Positions 1 to 6,392 of a DNA stretch of 9,304 nt are shown one piece after another. The notes under the pieces were generated by a model that ran no database searches, had not been told where the DNA came from, and saw only the letters and a list, made by a program, of their open reading frames with translations. The position numbers and the translations under genes are program-made. The stretch spans positions 1 through 9,304 of the forward strand of contig JABWAJ010000192.1 in assembly GCA_013361075.1 (NCBI GenBank), in the 5' to 3' direction. Positions within the stretch are counted from its first letter, which is position 1. Every line of letters starts with the position of its first letter. Source of the DNA: Saprospiraceae bacterium. Its GTDB lineage: Bacteria > Bacteroidota > Bacteroidia > Chitinophagales > Saprospiraceae.

Positions 1-137
1 CTCTCTGATACTTGAAACGCGCACAAACTTTAAATTCTTTTGAAAGTTATCAGTTTTTTTGATTTTTTTCAAATTTTCTTTCAGAATAAGTAAGTTTTTC
101 CAACTAAAAAGGTGTTTGATGCCTGTATGGGTTGACA

Positions 138-1244
138 TTATTTTTTGCGCAGCCGGTCGAAGCACAACTTGCTGATCAACCCTTTGTCGGCAGCATGCAG
201 GGCAGCTTCCCGATAGTTGGGGATGAGGCGGATGTCTACGTCTGCAACTTCCCGGATCAACTGCGACACGCGTTGGGAGCGCTTGATGTGGCGAACGTCG
301 CGGATGTAAATGGCGCGAACCTGCCCCGGAAACGCTCTGGACAATTCAAGGTAGATGTCGGCGTCGTTTTCACCACTGTCTCCTATGAGTACAAACGGGA
401 GGTGGGGGTAAGTCTGCATGATGCGGGCAGCATGCTCGTACTTATGGCCTTTATAGCCGACGGGATTGGACTGGTAAGGGATACCAAAATCGCGCAGCAA
501 AATGGGACCTTTGGGCAAATCATTGATAATCAGAAAGTCTTCCAGTAGATCGTATAAATTCCACGGGCTGTTGGAAACGTAAAAAAATGGATTGGAGGAT
601 TTTTCTTTCGGGCCGCGCTCAAGGGCCTGGTAAAATGCCCCTACTTCGCGAAAAGCTTTGCGGGAACTGGCATTTTTGAGAAAAGTAAGGTACAGCATTT
701 TTAACTTCAGCAGCGACGTAACATCCGTTTTGAGAATGGTATCGTCAATGTCGCTGATGATGCCGAAGCCTGCATTTTTGGGCAGCAACAGGTCGGAAGG
801 GCTTTGGAGCCGACCGGAAGTATAAGACGGAGATCTCAGCGTGATCTGGGCCGAAGCCCATGGGGTTTTCAGGGCAGTGAGTTTTTTCGGAAGGTTGGCT
901 TCTAAGTGAAAATACCCTTCTACATCGCTTTTTACTTCAAATACATTGTCGCCAATGCGCACTTCCAGTTCCGCTCCGCTTACCTCGTGGCTGTTGAAAC
1001 GGCGCAGGGTTTTGACGAAATTTTGCCAGGCTGTATCTTTGTCTTCCGAGCGAAATATGCTGCGGTTTTGCAGAATACGCCCTTTCAGAAAAACCTGATC
1101 AGCGCGCCCGTATCCGCGATAAGCAATGATGGCCGGCACTGTAGTAAAGCGAATCCCCAATAGGGCATACCCCCTCGAAATCATCCTTCGGAGGTTTATT
1201 TTAACACTTCGCATCAATCGCCATCCCAAACCGGACTGCCCCAT
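138..1244 (-). CDS. App1-like phosphatase (DUF2183, HAD-type catalytic motifs)
   Basis: The protein resembles the catalytic domain of yeast phosphatidate phosphatase App1 (DUF2183), which dephosphorylates phosphatidate. The bacterial substrate is unknown. Seen (368 aa from the chosen start): an N-terminal region with a YRGYG motif (42-46) and a beta-rich middle part (about 88-140); the HAD motif I SDIDDTI with nucleophile D165 and acid/base D167; a motif II-like FYVSNSPW (221-228); a YKGHK lysine motif (264-268); and the motif IV GDSGENDADIY (288-298). All catalytic positions are present, so it should be active. No signal peptide is visible, so it is probably cytoplasmic. The frame stays open to an ATG at 1322, but I chose ATG 1244 because the extra 26 residues look non-coding, an A-rich leader precedes 1244, and a TACCTTTG element on this strand lies between the two starts. 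ATG 1214 is a further alternative. The gene stands alone and is divergent from the thyA side. Confidence 0.85.
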   Translation of the reverse strand: MGQSGLGWRLMRSVKINLRRMISRGYALLGIRFTTVPAIIAYRGYGRADQVFLKGRILQNRSIFRSEDKDTAWQNFVKTLRRFNSHEVSGAELEVRIGDNVFEVKSDVEGYFHLEANLPKKLTALKTPWASAQITLRSPSYTSGRLQSPSDLLLPKNAGFGIISDIDDTILKTDVTSLLKLKMLYLTFLKNASSRKAFREVGAFYQALERGPKEKSSNPFFYVSNSPWNLYDLLEDFLIINDLPKGPILLRDFGIPYQSNPVGYKGHKYEHAARIMQTYPHLPFVLIGDSGENDADIYLELSRAFPGQVRAIYIRDVRHIKRSQRVSQLIREVADVDIRLIPNYREAALHAADKGLISKLCFDRLRKK

Positions 1245-1292
1245 TGGTAGCTTCTTTTTTTCGGTGTGAAAATAGGATATTTCCGCATTGGA

Positions 1293-1300
1293 CAAAGGTA
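1293..1300 (-). promoter_or_regulatory. Possible -7 element for the App1-like gene
   Basis: Read on the minus strand this is TACCTTTG, matching the Bacteroidota -7 consensus TAnnTTTG. Transcription would begin near 1287, giving a leader of about 40 nt to ATG 1244. No TTG-type -33 element lies at the usual distance, so the call rests on one short motif. Confidence 0.3.
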
Positions 1301-1327
1301 TTGCGATCATGCAAACCGGCATGGATT

Positions 1328-1357
1328 TTTGTTCCTTGCAAGAATGTTATAAATTTG
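1328..1357 (+). promoter_or_regulatory. Predicted Bacteroidota promoter upstream of ATPase remnant and thyA
   Basis: TTTG at 1328-1331, an 18-nt spacer, then TAAATTTG at 1350-1357 fits the Bacteroidota sigma factor pattern (-33 TTG/TTTG, -7 TAnnTTTG). The start site would fall near 1363. The transcript would run through the palindromic element (1407-1486) and the ATPase remnant into thyA. This is a motif match only. The same spacing is seen in the promoter upstream of the metalloprotease gene. Confidence 0.4.
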
Positions 1358-1406
1358 GAGGTATAAACGATGCTGCCGGATATTTCTTATCATCAATATG
1401 GAATGT

Positions 1407-1486
1407 GGGACGTGCGGGGACGTTTGCGGGGACGTTTACTAAACTTTCAAAGTTTAGTAAACGTTGGGCAAAAAACGTTGGGCAAA
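1407..1486. repeat. REP-like palindromic element with flanking short direct repeats
   Basis: The core at 1432-1464 is a perfect inverted repeat: arm ACGTTTACTAAACTTT (1432-1447), one central C (1448), and its exact complement (1449-1464). On its left are three copies of GGGACGT (1407, 1417, 1429; the last two extend to GGGACGTTT). On its right is a perfect 14-bp tandem duplication, AAACGTTGGGCAAA (1459-1472 and 1473-1486), whose first copy overlaps the palindrome arm. The structure resembles REP/MITE-type elements mobilised by IS200-like (RAYT) transposases. I see no transposase in the window, so that link is an inference. There is no T-tract after the hairpin and no gene ends just before it, so it is not a normal terminator. 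Confidence 0.65.
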
Positions 1487-1502
1487 TAAAAAATCAACAA
1501 AC

Positions 1503-1687
1503 ATGCTGGATCACCTTGTCGTACAAAATTACCGGCTTTTTAAAGACCTGAACATTCCGAAATTGGGACAGGTCAACCTTATTACGGGTAAAAACAACGC
1601 TGGGAAGAGTACACTGTTGGAGGTGATTGGTTAGCCTTCCTCACCTGGTCCAAACAAGTTTTTCAATTCATCGAAGCAGAAGAATAA
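1503..1687 (+). pseudogene. Remnant of AAA/OLD-family ATPase gene (internal deletion and frameshift)
   Basis: ATG 1503 opens a 43-codon frame ending at TAG 1632-1634. It reads like the N-terminus of an AAA/OLD-type (RecF/SMC-like) ATPase: a VVQNYRLFKDLNI strand followed by Walker A GKNNAGKST and LLEVIG. Members of this family usually run to several hundred residues, so the frame is far too short. From about 1625, in another frame, the sequence reads DWLAFLTWSKQVFQFIEAEE and stops at TAA 1685-1687, which has the character of a protein C-terminus. The simplest reading is that both ends survive and the middle has been deleted with a frame change near 1620-1632. Such ATPases occur both as housekeeping-like proteins and in phage defence (OLD, GajA, AriA types), and the remnant cannot tell these apart. 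Its last stop lies 4 bp before thyA, as if the two were once an operon. Confidence 0.7.
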
Positions 1688-1691
1688 ACCT

Positions 1692-2486
1692 ATGCAAGCC
1701 TACCACGATCTCCTCCGCCACATCCTCGAACACGGCACCCGCAAAGACGACCGCACCGGCACCGGTACCCTCAGCGTCTTTGGCTACCAGATGCGGTTCG
1801 ACCTCGAAGCGGGATTTCCGATGCTCACGACCAAAAAATTGCACCTGCGCTCCATTATTTATGAATTGCTGTGGTTTCTGAAAGGCGATACCAATATTGG
1901 CTACCTGAACGAAAACAAAGTTTCGATCTGGGACGAATGGGCCGACGAAAAGGGCGATCTCGGGCCCGTCTACGGCAAACAATGGGTGGCGTGGGAAACG
2001 GCGGACGGGCGCACCATCAACCAGATCGAGCGGGCAGTACACGACCTGCGCCACAATCCCGATTCGCGCCGCATCATCGTCAGTGCCTGGAATGTAGGTG
2101 ATCTTGGCAAAATGGCCCTTTCGCCCTGCCATGCACTGTTTCAGTTTTATGTGGCCAACGGGCGGCTCTCCTGCCAGTTGTACCAACGCAGCGCTGATGT
2201 TTTTCTGGGCGTCCCGTTCAATATTGCTTCCTATGCCTTATTTACTATGATGATGGCTCAGGTATGCGGCCTTCGCCCCGGCGAATTCATCTGGACTGGT
2301 GGTGACACGCATTTGTACGTCAATCACCTGGAGCAGGTTAATCTGCAACTTTCCCGCGACCCACGTCCGCTGCCCACGGTGCGCATCAACCCGGAAGTGA
2401 CCGATATTTTTGCTTTCCGGTTCGAAGATTTTGAATTGCTGAACTACGACCCACACCCCCATATTAAAGCACCGGTGGCTATATAA
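1692..2486 (+). CDS. thyA: Thymidylate synthase
   Basis: ThyA methylates dUMP to dTMP using 5,10-methylenetetrahydrofolate, the de novo route to thymidine nucleotides, in the cytoplasm. The 264-residue product has the same length as E. coli ThyA and aligns without visible gaps, so numbering is shared. Seen: R21 in the DRTGTGT loop, the LLWFLKGDTN and WDEWADEKGDLGPVYGKQW signatures, R126/R127 in DSRRII, catalytic C146 in SPCHA, R166 and D169 in QRSADVFLG, N177, H207/Y209 in GGDTHLY, and the C-terminal KAPVAI that closes the active site. Every key residue is intact. ATG 1692 is fixed by the family length. An A/G-rich stretch (AGAAGAA) ends about 6 nt upstream in place of a strong Shine-Dalgarno. 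It lies just behind the ATPase remnant and may depend on the promoter at 1328-1357. No folA follows; the next gene is convergent. Confidence 0.98.
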   Translation: MQAYHDLLRHILEHGTRKDDRTGTGTLSVFGYQMRFDLEAGFPMLTTKKLHLRSIIYELLWFLKGDTNIGYLNENKVSIWDEWADEKGDLGPVYGKQWVAWETADGRTINQIERAVHDLRHNPDSRRIIVSAWNVGDLGKMALSPCHALFQFYVANGRLSCQLYQRSADVFLGVPFNIASYALFTMMMAQVCGLRPGEFIWTGGDTHLYVNHLEQVNLQLSRDPRPLPTVRINPEVTDIFAFRFEDFELLNYDPHPHIKAPVAI

Positions 2487-2591
2487 AAGGGCAAAAGGCA
2501 AATGGCAAGGCACTATTACCTGAATAATAAATGGTGATCCCGGGATTTTTGCCCCTTGCCCCTTGCCCTTTGCCCTTGCCCTTGCCCCTTG
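2485..2591. repeat. GGCAA/TTGCC heptamer-like repeats with fold-back potential between convergent genes
   Basis: The right part (2549-2591) is a tandem run of about six TTGCCCC/TTGCCC(T) units of 6-7 bp. The left part (2485-2511) carries related units in the opposite sense (GGGCAA, GGCAAA, GGCAAG). The 14-mer GGCAAATGGCAAGG at 2497-2510 pairs with CCTTGCCCTTTGCC at 2561-2574 with one mismatch, enclosing a loop of about 50 nt. A 10-bp palindrome, ATCCCGGGAT, sits in the loop at 2537-2546. Lying between the 3' ends of thyA and the OmpA-like gene, it may act as a bidirectional terminator, but no clean T-tract supports this. Low-complexity repeats of this type recur between genes in some Bacteroidota (from general knowledge, not checked here). 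Confidence 0.6.
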
Positions 2592-2594
2592 ATC

Positions 2595-4694
2595 CTAATT
2601 CCCCCTTGGGTTCAGATAATTCTCAAGGTCGGGAAAAACGCCGGTATTTTGTTTGGCGATGTCCTTGTCCACGCGCTCGCCATTGAGGTAAACGACCATA
2701 TAGGCACCGGAGAATCCTTTGCCAAGGATGGATTGGCGGAAAGCCTCCGCTTCCGAAAAAGATTCAAATGCGCCTAAGGTATAACGGTAAAACTCAAAAC
2801 TTGGCGTTTTTTCAGCCATAGGGTAGGGCTGTGCGATAAACGCAGTGTTGCCGTATTCTCCTTTTGACGAAGCGACCTGTACTTTATAAACGAGGTCTTT
2901 ATTGGTAACTAACCCCGGCGCAACCGATTTGTAGTTGTTGCCGATAACCGGAACCTGCCCCTGGATGGGCAAATCGCGGGTATTCCGGAAAGCAAATTCC
3001 ACCTGAAACCCGCCCGCAGAACGGGGCCGGCTCATGCCGCGCATAAAAATTGAGCCTGGCGAAACTCCCTTTTTTAAAAGAAAATCCGTTGCTTTTTCTG
3101 CCTGCCGGACTGCCTGATACAAACCTTTAGGGGTAGGTTTGGTTTCAGGCGCATAGGCGCTTACGATCAGGCGGAGTTGCGGATATTGCAGCATCAGGTC
3201 GGCTACCCGGTCAAGGGTACTTTTATCTTTTGAAGACAGTGCAGATTCAGCATTGGCAAGGGTTATGGCTTCAAAAGTATACCCCTGTGTTTTGTTGCCG
3301 GTTGTTTTCGAAGATGGTTTTTGAGGAGTTGGTTCGGGTTCGGTGGGTGCCGGCTCATACGCAAATTGGGGGGGATCCATTTCTGTCAGAAATTCCTGAA
3401 AATAAGCAATGTAAATATCGCGCATGCCAAAGCCGTCTTTGCGCGAAGAGCAAAGAAAGGCCGTAAACCCATCGCGGGAAATGCGGAAATGGGTGTCGTC
3501 GCTGGCCGAATTGATCGGTATGCCCACATTCATGGGCTGGGTCCAGGTATCGGGCCCCTGGTTGTACACACTTCTGAAGACGTCTAAGCCACCCACACTT
3601 TTATAACTGTCGTTGGAACTGAAGTATAGGGTTCGGCCATCCATAGCCAGAAATGGTGTCGTTTCGTCGTAGGGCGTATTGATGGGTTGGCCCAGATTTT
3701 GGGGGGCTGTCCAAACCCCTTTCCGGAGGGAAATCCGGTACAAATCCAATCCGCCAAATCCACCTGGCAGGCGGGCTGCAAAAATGATGAGGGTATCGTT
3801 GTAGAAAAAGGGCGATACGTATTTGGTACGCACTTCGGCAGGTCCCAGGAAGGGGTCTGCGCTGAGTGTGCGTGCATCCAACTGGCGGAACGTATCCACG
3901 AGGATTGCGCCATTTTCAAAATTCCAGCCCTGGAAGTACAGCAAGGCCTTCCCCTCGCGGTTGAAATCTAGCAATACTTCGTGCTTGGGGCTGTTGAGCA
4001 GGTAGTGCATGGGCTCCGGTTCGAGCCAGACGCCACTTTCCGATCGGCTGGCATATATGTCAGAAAAATACTGCCCGTAGCGCTCGTCCTGCGCACCGCG
4101 TGCATTGCGCAAGCCTCCGGTGCTGCCTTTCCGGGCAGCTGAAAAATAGATTTTGTTGTAGTTGGTCGGGCTTGGAACCGGGGCAAACTCGTCGCCAATA
4201 GAATTGGTTTGCGGTCCGAGATTTTCCACCAAAGCAGCCGAAGTCTTGAACTGCAGTTCGATGCCGTTGGCGCAACGCCGGATTTCTTCGCGCACCATCT
4301 GACGATGCGGGTGGTCGCTTTTGATGGTTTTCAGGTAGAGTTTGAAATATTTGGTGGCTTCTTCAAACTGATGCCGGGCATGGTACACTTTTCCCATGTA
4401 GAGCCAGCATTCCTGATAGGGCGATTTACTCGCTTCAGTCATGGCTTTCAAATGCTCCAATGCCTTGTCTAACTGGTTGAGCTGGTAATAACTAATGGCC
4501 AGCATCAGTCGCGCTTCCCTGTCGTCGCGGATGAGGGATTTGGCGTTGGCCAGCAGGGTGGCTGCATCGGCAAAACGTTCGCGGGCAAACAGGGTTTGGG
4601 CTTCTGCTTTTTTTTCGCTGTCGCTAAAAGGTTGTGCAAAAGCGCTCGTTCCCGCAAAACAAATGAGCATGATGTAAATGTAGCGGGTCGTCAT
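2595..4694 (-). CDS. TPR / PD40 beta-propeller / degenerate OmpA-like / SPOR-like envelope protein
   Basis: A 699-aa exported protein, probably periplasmic. Seen in order: a signal peptide with likely cleavage after AFA (about residue 20); TPR-like helices (about 26-145); PD40/WD40-like propeller blades (about 165-435) with repeated DIYAS, GGLDLYR, DGRTLYFSS, GGLDVFRS and RDIYIA strands; a proline-rich linker (441-462); an OmpA-C-like domain (about 472-570); and a C-terminal SPOR-like domain (about 602-675: YKVQVASS, FYRYTLGAF, GKGFSGAYMVVYLNG). The TPR-propeller-OmpA order recalls the T9SS protein PorE and related Bacteroidota envelope proteins, but the SPOR-like tail and the weak OmpA domain argue against calling it PorE. 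The Asp and Arg that bind diaminopimelate in OmpA-C domains are not visible (SAYAPE at 512-517; Q531 where Arg is expected). Peptidoglycan contact, if any, may therefore come through the SPOR-like part. It lies 35 bp behind the E2 gene and is probably co-transcribed with it. Confidence 0.85.
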   Translation of the reverse strand: MTTRYIYIMLICFAGTSAFAQPFSDSEKKAEAQTLFARERFADAATLLANAKSLIRDDREARLMLAISYYQLNQLDKALEHLKAMTEASKSPYQECWLYMGKVYHARHQFEEATKYFKLYLKTIKSDHPHRQMVREEIRRCANGIELQFKTSAALVENLGPQTNSIGDEFAPVPSPTNYNKIYFSAARKGSTGGLRNARGAQDERYGQYFSDIYASRSESGVWLEPEPMHYLLNSPKHEVLLDFNREGKALLYFQGWNFENGAILVDTFRQLDARTLSADPFLGPAEVRTKYVSPFFYNDTLIIFAARLPGGFGGLDLYRISLRKGVWTAPQNLGQPINTPYDETTPFLAMDGRTLYFSSNDSYKSVGGLDVFRSVYNQGPDTWTQPMNVGIPINSASDDTHFRISRDGFTAFLCSSRKDGFGMRDIYIAYFQEFLTEMDPPQFAYEPAPTEPEPTPQKPSSKTTGNKTQGYTFEAITLANAESALSSKDKSTLDRVADLMLQYPQLRLIVSAYAPETKPTPKGLYQAVRQAEKATDFLLKKGVSPGSIFMRGMSRPRSAGGFQVEFAFRNTRDLPIQGQVPVIGNNYKSVAPGLVTNKDLVYKVQVASSKGEYGNTAFIAQPYPMAEKTPSFEFYRYTLGAFESFSEAEAFRQSILGKGFSGAYMVVYLNGERVDKDIAKQNTGVFPDLENYLNPRGN

Positions 4695-4729
4695 ATTTTC
4701 AGGACATTAGTTTTCAGATGCGCTCCCGG

Positions 4730-6076
4730 TTATACTTCCCGGCGGGCATCGAAAGCTTCTAAATAATCGCCTACGCGCCGCAGAAAAGATCCTCCGAGGG
4801 AACCGTCCACCACCCGGTGGTCGTAAGACAACGAAAGAAACATCATTTGGCGTATGGCAATTACATCCCCGTATTCGGTTTCTACCACAGCCGGCTTTTT
4901 CTTGATGGCCCCCGTGGCCATGATGGCTACCTGCGGCTGGTTGATGATGGGGGTGCCCATCACGTTGCCAAAAGTGCCCACATTGGTCAGGGTAAAGGTA
5001 CCGCCCTGTATTTCTTCCGGTTTGAGTTGGTTTTTGCGGGCGCGGTTGGCCAAGTCGTTTACCGATTTGGTCAACCCCACTAAATTAAACTGGTCGGCGT
5101 TTTTAATGACCGGAACGATGAGGTTGCCGGACGGCAGGGCTGCTGCCATTCCGATGTTGATGTCTTTTTTGACAATCAACCTGGTGCCGTCTACGGAGAT
5201 GTTGATCATTGGAAAATCCCGGATGGCACGGGCGACAGCTTCCACAAAAATGGGCGTAAAGGTGATTTTTTCGCTGTATTTTTTCTCAAACTCGTCTTTG
5301 ACCCGGTTGCGCCAGTTCACCATATTGGTCACATCTACCTCTACAAAAGAAGTGACGTGCGGCGAAGTATGCTTCGACATCACCATGTGTTCGGCGATGA
5401 GTTTGCGCATGCGGTCCATTTCTACAATTTCCACGTTGCCGCTCAAGCTGGTTGCTGCAGGCGAAGGCGTATTGGCCTGTACCGGTTGCGGGTTTGCTGT
5501 GGCTGTTGGCTCTATGGTTCGGACTGCGGGCGACTGCCGGTTTTGTACATAGGCCAAAATGTCTTTTTTGGTAACGCGGCCCTGCATCCCCGATCCGGCA
5601 ATGCTTTCCAGCTCAGCAGCACTGATCTGCTCTTTTTGGGCAATGGTGCGCACCAGCGGGGAATAAAAGCGATTGGATCCTGTGGCTACGCGCCCAACAC
5701 CGGCTGCCGGTACATCCGCAACAATGGTGGCCGGGATGACGGCTTCCGCATGGGCTGCTTTGCCGTTGGAGGAAGATCCGGAGGCTGCGGGTGCTTCTGC
5801 AACGGCCGGAGAAGGTTTGGGGTTGGCCGCCTCGCTTTCGGTAGCGATGATGGCAATAATGGTACCAATGGCCACAACGTCGTTCTCCTGGAAGCGAATT
5901 TCAGAAAGGGTGCCACTTACGGGTGAGGGCACTTCCGAATCCACTTTGTCCGTAGCGATTTCGAGGATGGGTTCATCCATTTCGATGCGGTCGCCTACCT
6001 TTTTTACCCATTTCAGGATGGTGGCTTCCATAATACTTTCGCCCATCTTGGGCATTACGATCTCAACGAGAGCCAT
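4730..6076 (-). CDS. 2-oxo acid dehydrogenase E2 subunit (dihydrolipoyl acyltransferase)
   Basis: The E2 core of a 2-oxo acid dehydrogenase complex transfers the acyl group from lipoamide to CoA. Numbering from the upstream in-frame GTG at 6082: one lipoyl domain (about 3-80) with the lipoylated lysine K46 in TDKVDSE; an Ala/Pro-rich swinging linker (84-135); a peripheral-subunit-binding domain (about 138-178, FYSPLVRTIA to GRVTKKDIL); a second linker; and the catalytic domain (about 217-448) ending in the DHRVVDG active site (H422, D426). The length is normal. I chose ATG 6076 because the resulting MALVEIVMPKMGES start is typical of the family. The single lipoyl domain and the catalytic-domain sequence suggest a branched-chain type or a general Bacteroidota E2, but pyruvate or 2-oxoglutarate specificity cannot be excluded without the E1 genes, and no E1 or E3 is adjacent. 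It heads a probable two-gene transcript with the envelope protein gene downstream. Confidence 0.93.
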   Translation of the reverse strand: MALVEIVMPKMGESIMEATILKWVKKVGDRIEMDEPILEIATDKVDSEVPSPVSGTLSEIRFQENDVVAIGTIIAIIATESEAANPKPSPAVAEAPAASGSSSNGKAAHAEAVIPATIVADVPAAGVGRVATGSNRFYSPLVRTIAQKEQISAAELESIAGSGMQGRVTKKDILAYVQNRQSPAVRTIEPTATANPQPVQANTPSPAATSLSGNVEIVEMDRMRKLIAEHMVMSKHTSPHVTSFVEVDVTNMVNWRNRVKDEFEKKYSEKITFTPIFVEAVARAIRDFPMINISVDGTRLIVKKDINIGMAAALPSGNLIVPVIKNADQFNLVGLTKSVNDLANRARKNQLKPEEIQGGTFTLTNVGTFGNVMGTPIINQPQVAIMATGAIKKKPAVVETEYGDVIAIRQMMFLSLSYDHRVVDGSLGGSFLRRVGDYLEAFDARREV

Positions 6077-6123
6077 AGGCACTATTTGAATAAGTATTGG
6101 TTAGGTCAGGTTTTATTCCGCTG

Positions 6124-6154
6124 CAAAGTTAGGTGAATTGCAGCGTACGGCCAA
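6124..6154 (-). promoter_or_regulatory. Predicted promoter of the E2 gene
   Basis: On the minus strand: TTG (6154-6152), a 20-nt spacer, then TAACTTTG (6131-6124), a full match to the Bacteroidota TTG / TAnnTTTG pattern. The start site would fall near 6117, giving a leader of about 40 nt to ATG 6076. Position, spacing and motif agree, so this is the best promoter in the window, though it remains a motif prediction. Confidence 0.55.
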
Positions 6155-6320
6155 TATATCCTGCTTTTAATGTAGCAACCCTATGGCTATTAGCGCTGAA
6201 AACCGGCTGTGGGGGTAAAATTGAACTTCATTTCCATACACCGCATAATTTTTAAAAACACCCGTAATACCAATTTCGGATGGTAATTTTTCCCGTTCAG
6301 ATGGAATAATCTTCCTTTAT

Positions 6321-6350
6321 TTTGGTGTTTCAAAATATATCCTACTTTTG
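6321..6350 (+). promoter_or_regulatory. Predicted promoter of the metalloprotease gene
   Basis: TTTG at 6321-6324, an 18-nt spacer, then TACTTTTG at 6343-6350 matches the Bacteroidota -33/-7 pattern. The start site would fall near 6356, about 37 nt before ATG 6393. The leader is A/T-rich without a Shine-Dalgarno, as is common in this phylum. Confidence 0.5.
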
Positions 6351-6392
6351 CCTCGCAGTAATCTAAATTATTAACGAAAAAACTTTGTACGC

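Larger units (their letters stand above)
6077..6392. other. Divergent intergenic region
   Basis: This 316-bp AT-rich stretch separates the E2 gene (-) from the metalloprotease gene (+). It holds one predicted promoter for each direction (6124-6154 on minus, 6321-6350 on plus). In the middle, about 6160-6315, I see no convincing coding sequence, RNA gene or strong hairpin. Confidence 0.7.

Noticed and set aside
1..137. AT-rich left edge considered as a promoter or terminator
   Set aside because: T-runs and a weak TTTGAAA/TTTCAAA pairing are present, but there is no clear stem followed by a T-tract on the right strand and no TAnnTTTG element, so nothing could be supported.
1245..1322. Extension of the App1-like gene to ATG 1322
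   Set aside because: The extra 26 residues have no family resemblance and a TACCTTTG promoter-like element lies within them, so ATG 1244 is preferred.
1288..1551. Open + strand frame of 87 codons overlapping the App1 upstream region, the palindrome and the ATPase start
   Set aside because: It reads through the repeat element and into the ATPase remnant in another frame, with no domain-like composition. It is better explained as chance.
2549..2591. Tandem repeats considered as a CRISPR array
   Set aside because: The units are 6-7 bp and contiguous, with no spacers of regular length and no cas genes in the window.
4854..5552. Long + strand open frame (232 codons) antisense to the E2 gene
   Set aside because: The opposite strand encodes a complete, well-recognised E2 protein. 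The antisense frame has no recognisable motif and reflects GC-rich codon bias.
5357..5926. Second + strand open frame (189 codons) antisense to the E2 linker and binding domain
   Set aside because: It is rich in Gly, Arg and Cys, as expected for the shadow of an Ala/Pro-rich linker, and no family resemblance is visible.
6080..6082. GTG as start of the E2 gene
   Set aside because: It adds only two residues. ATG 6076 gives the usual family N-terminus and is the more likely start, although GTG cannot be strictly excluded.
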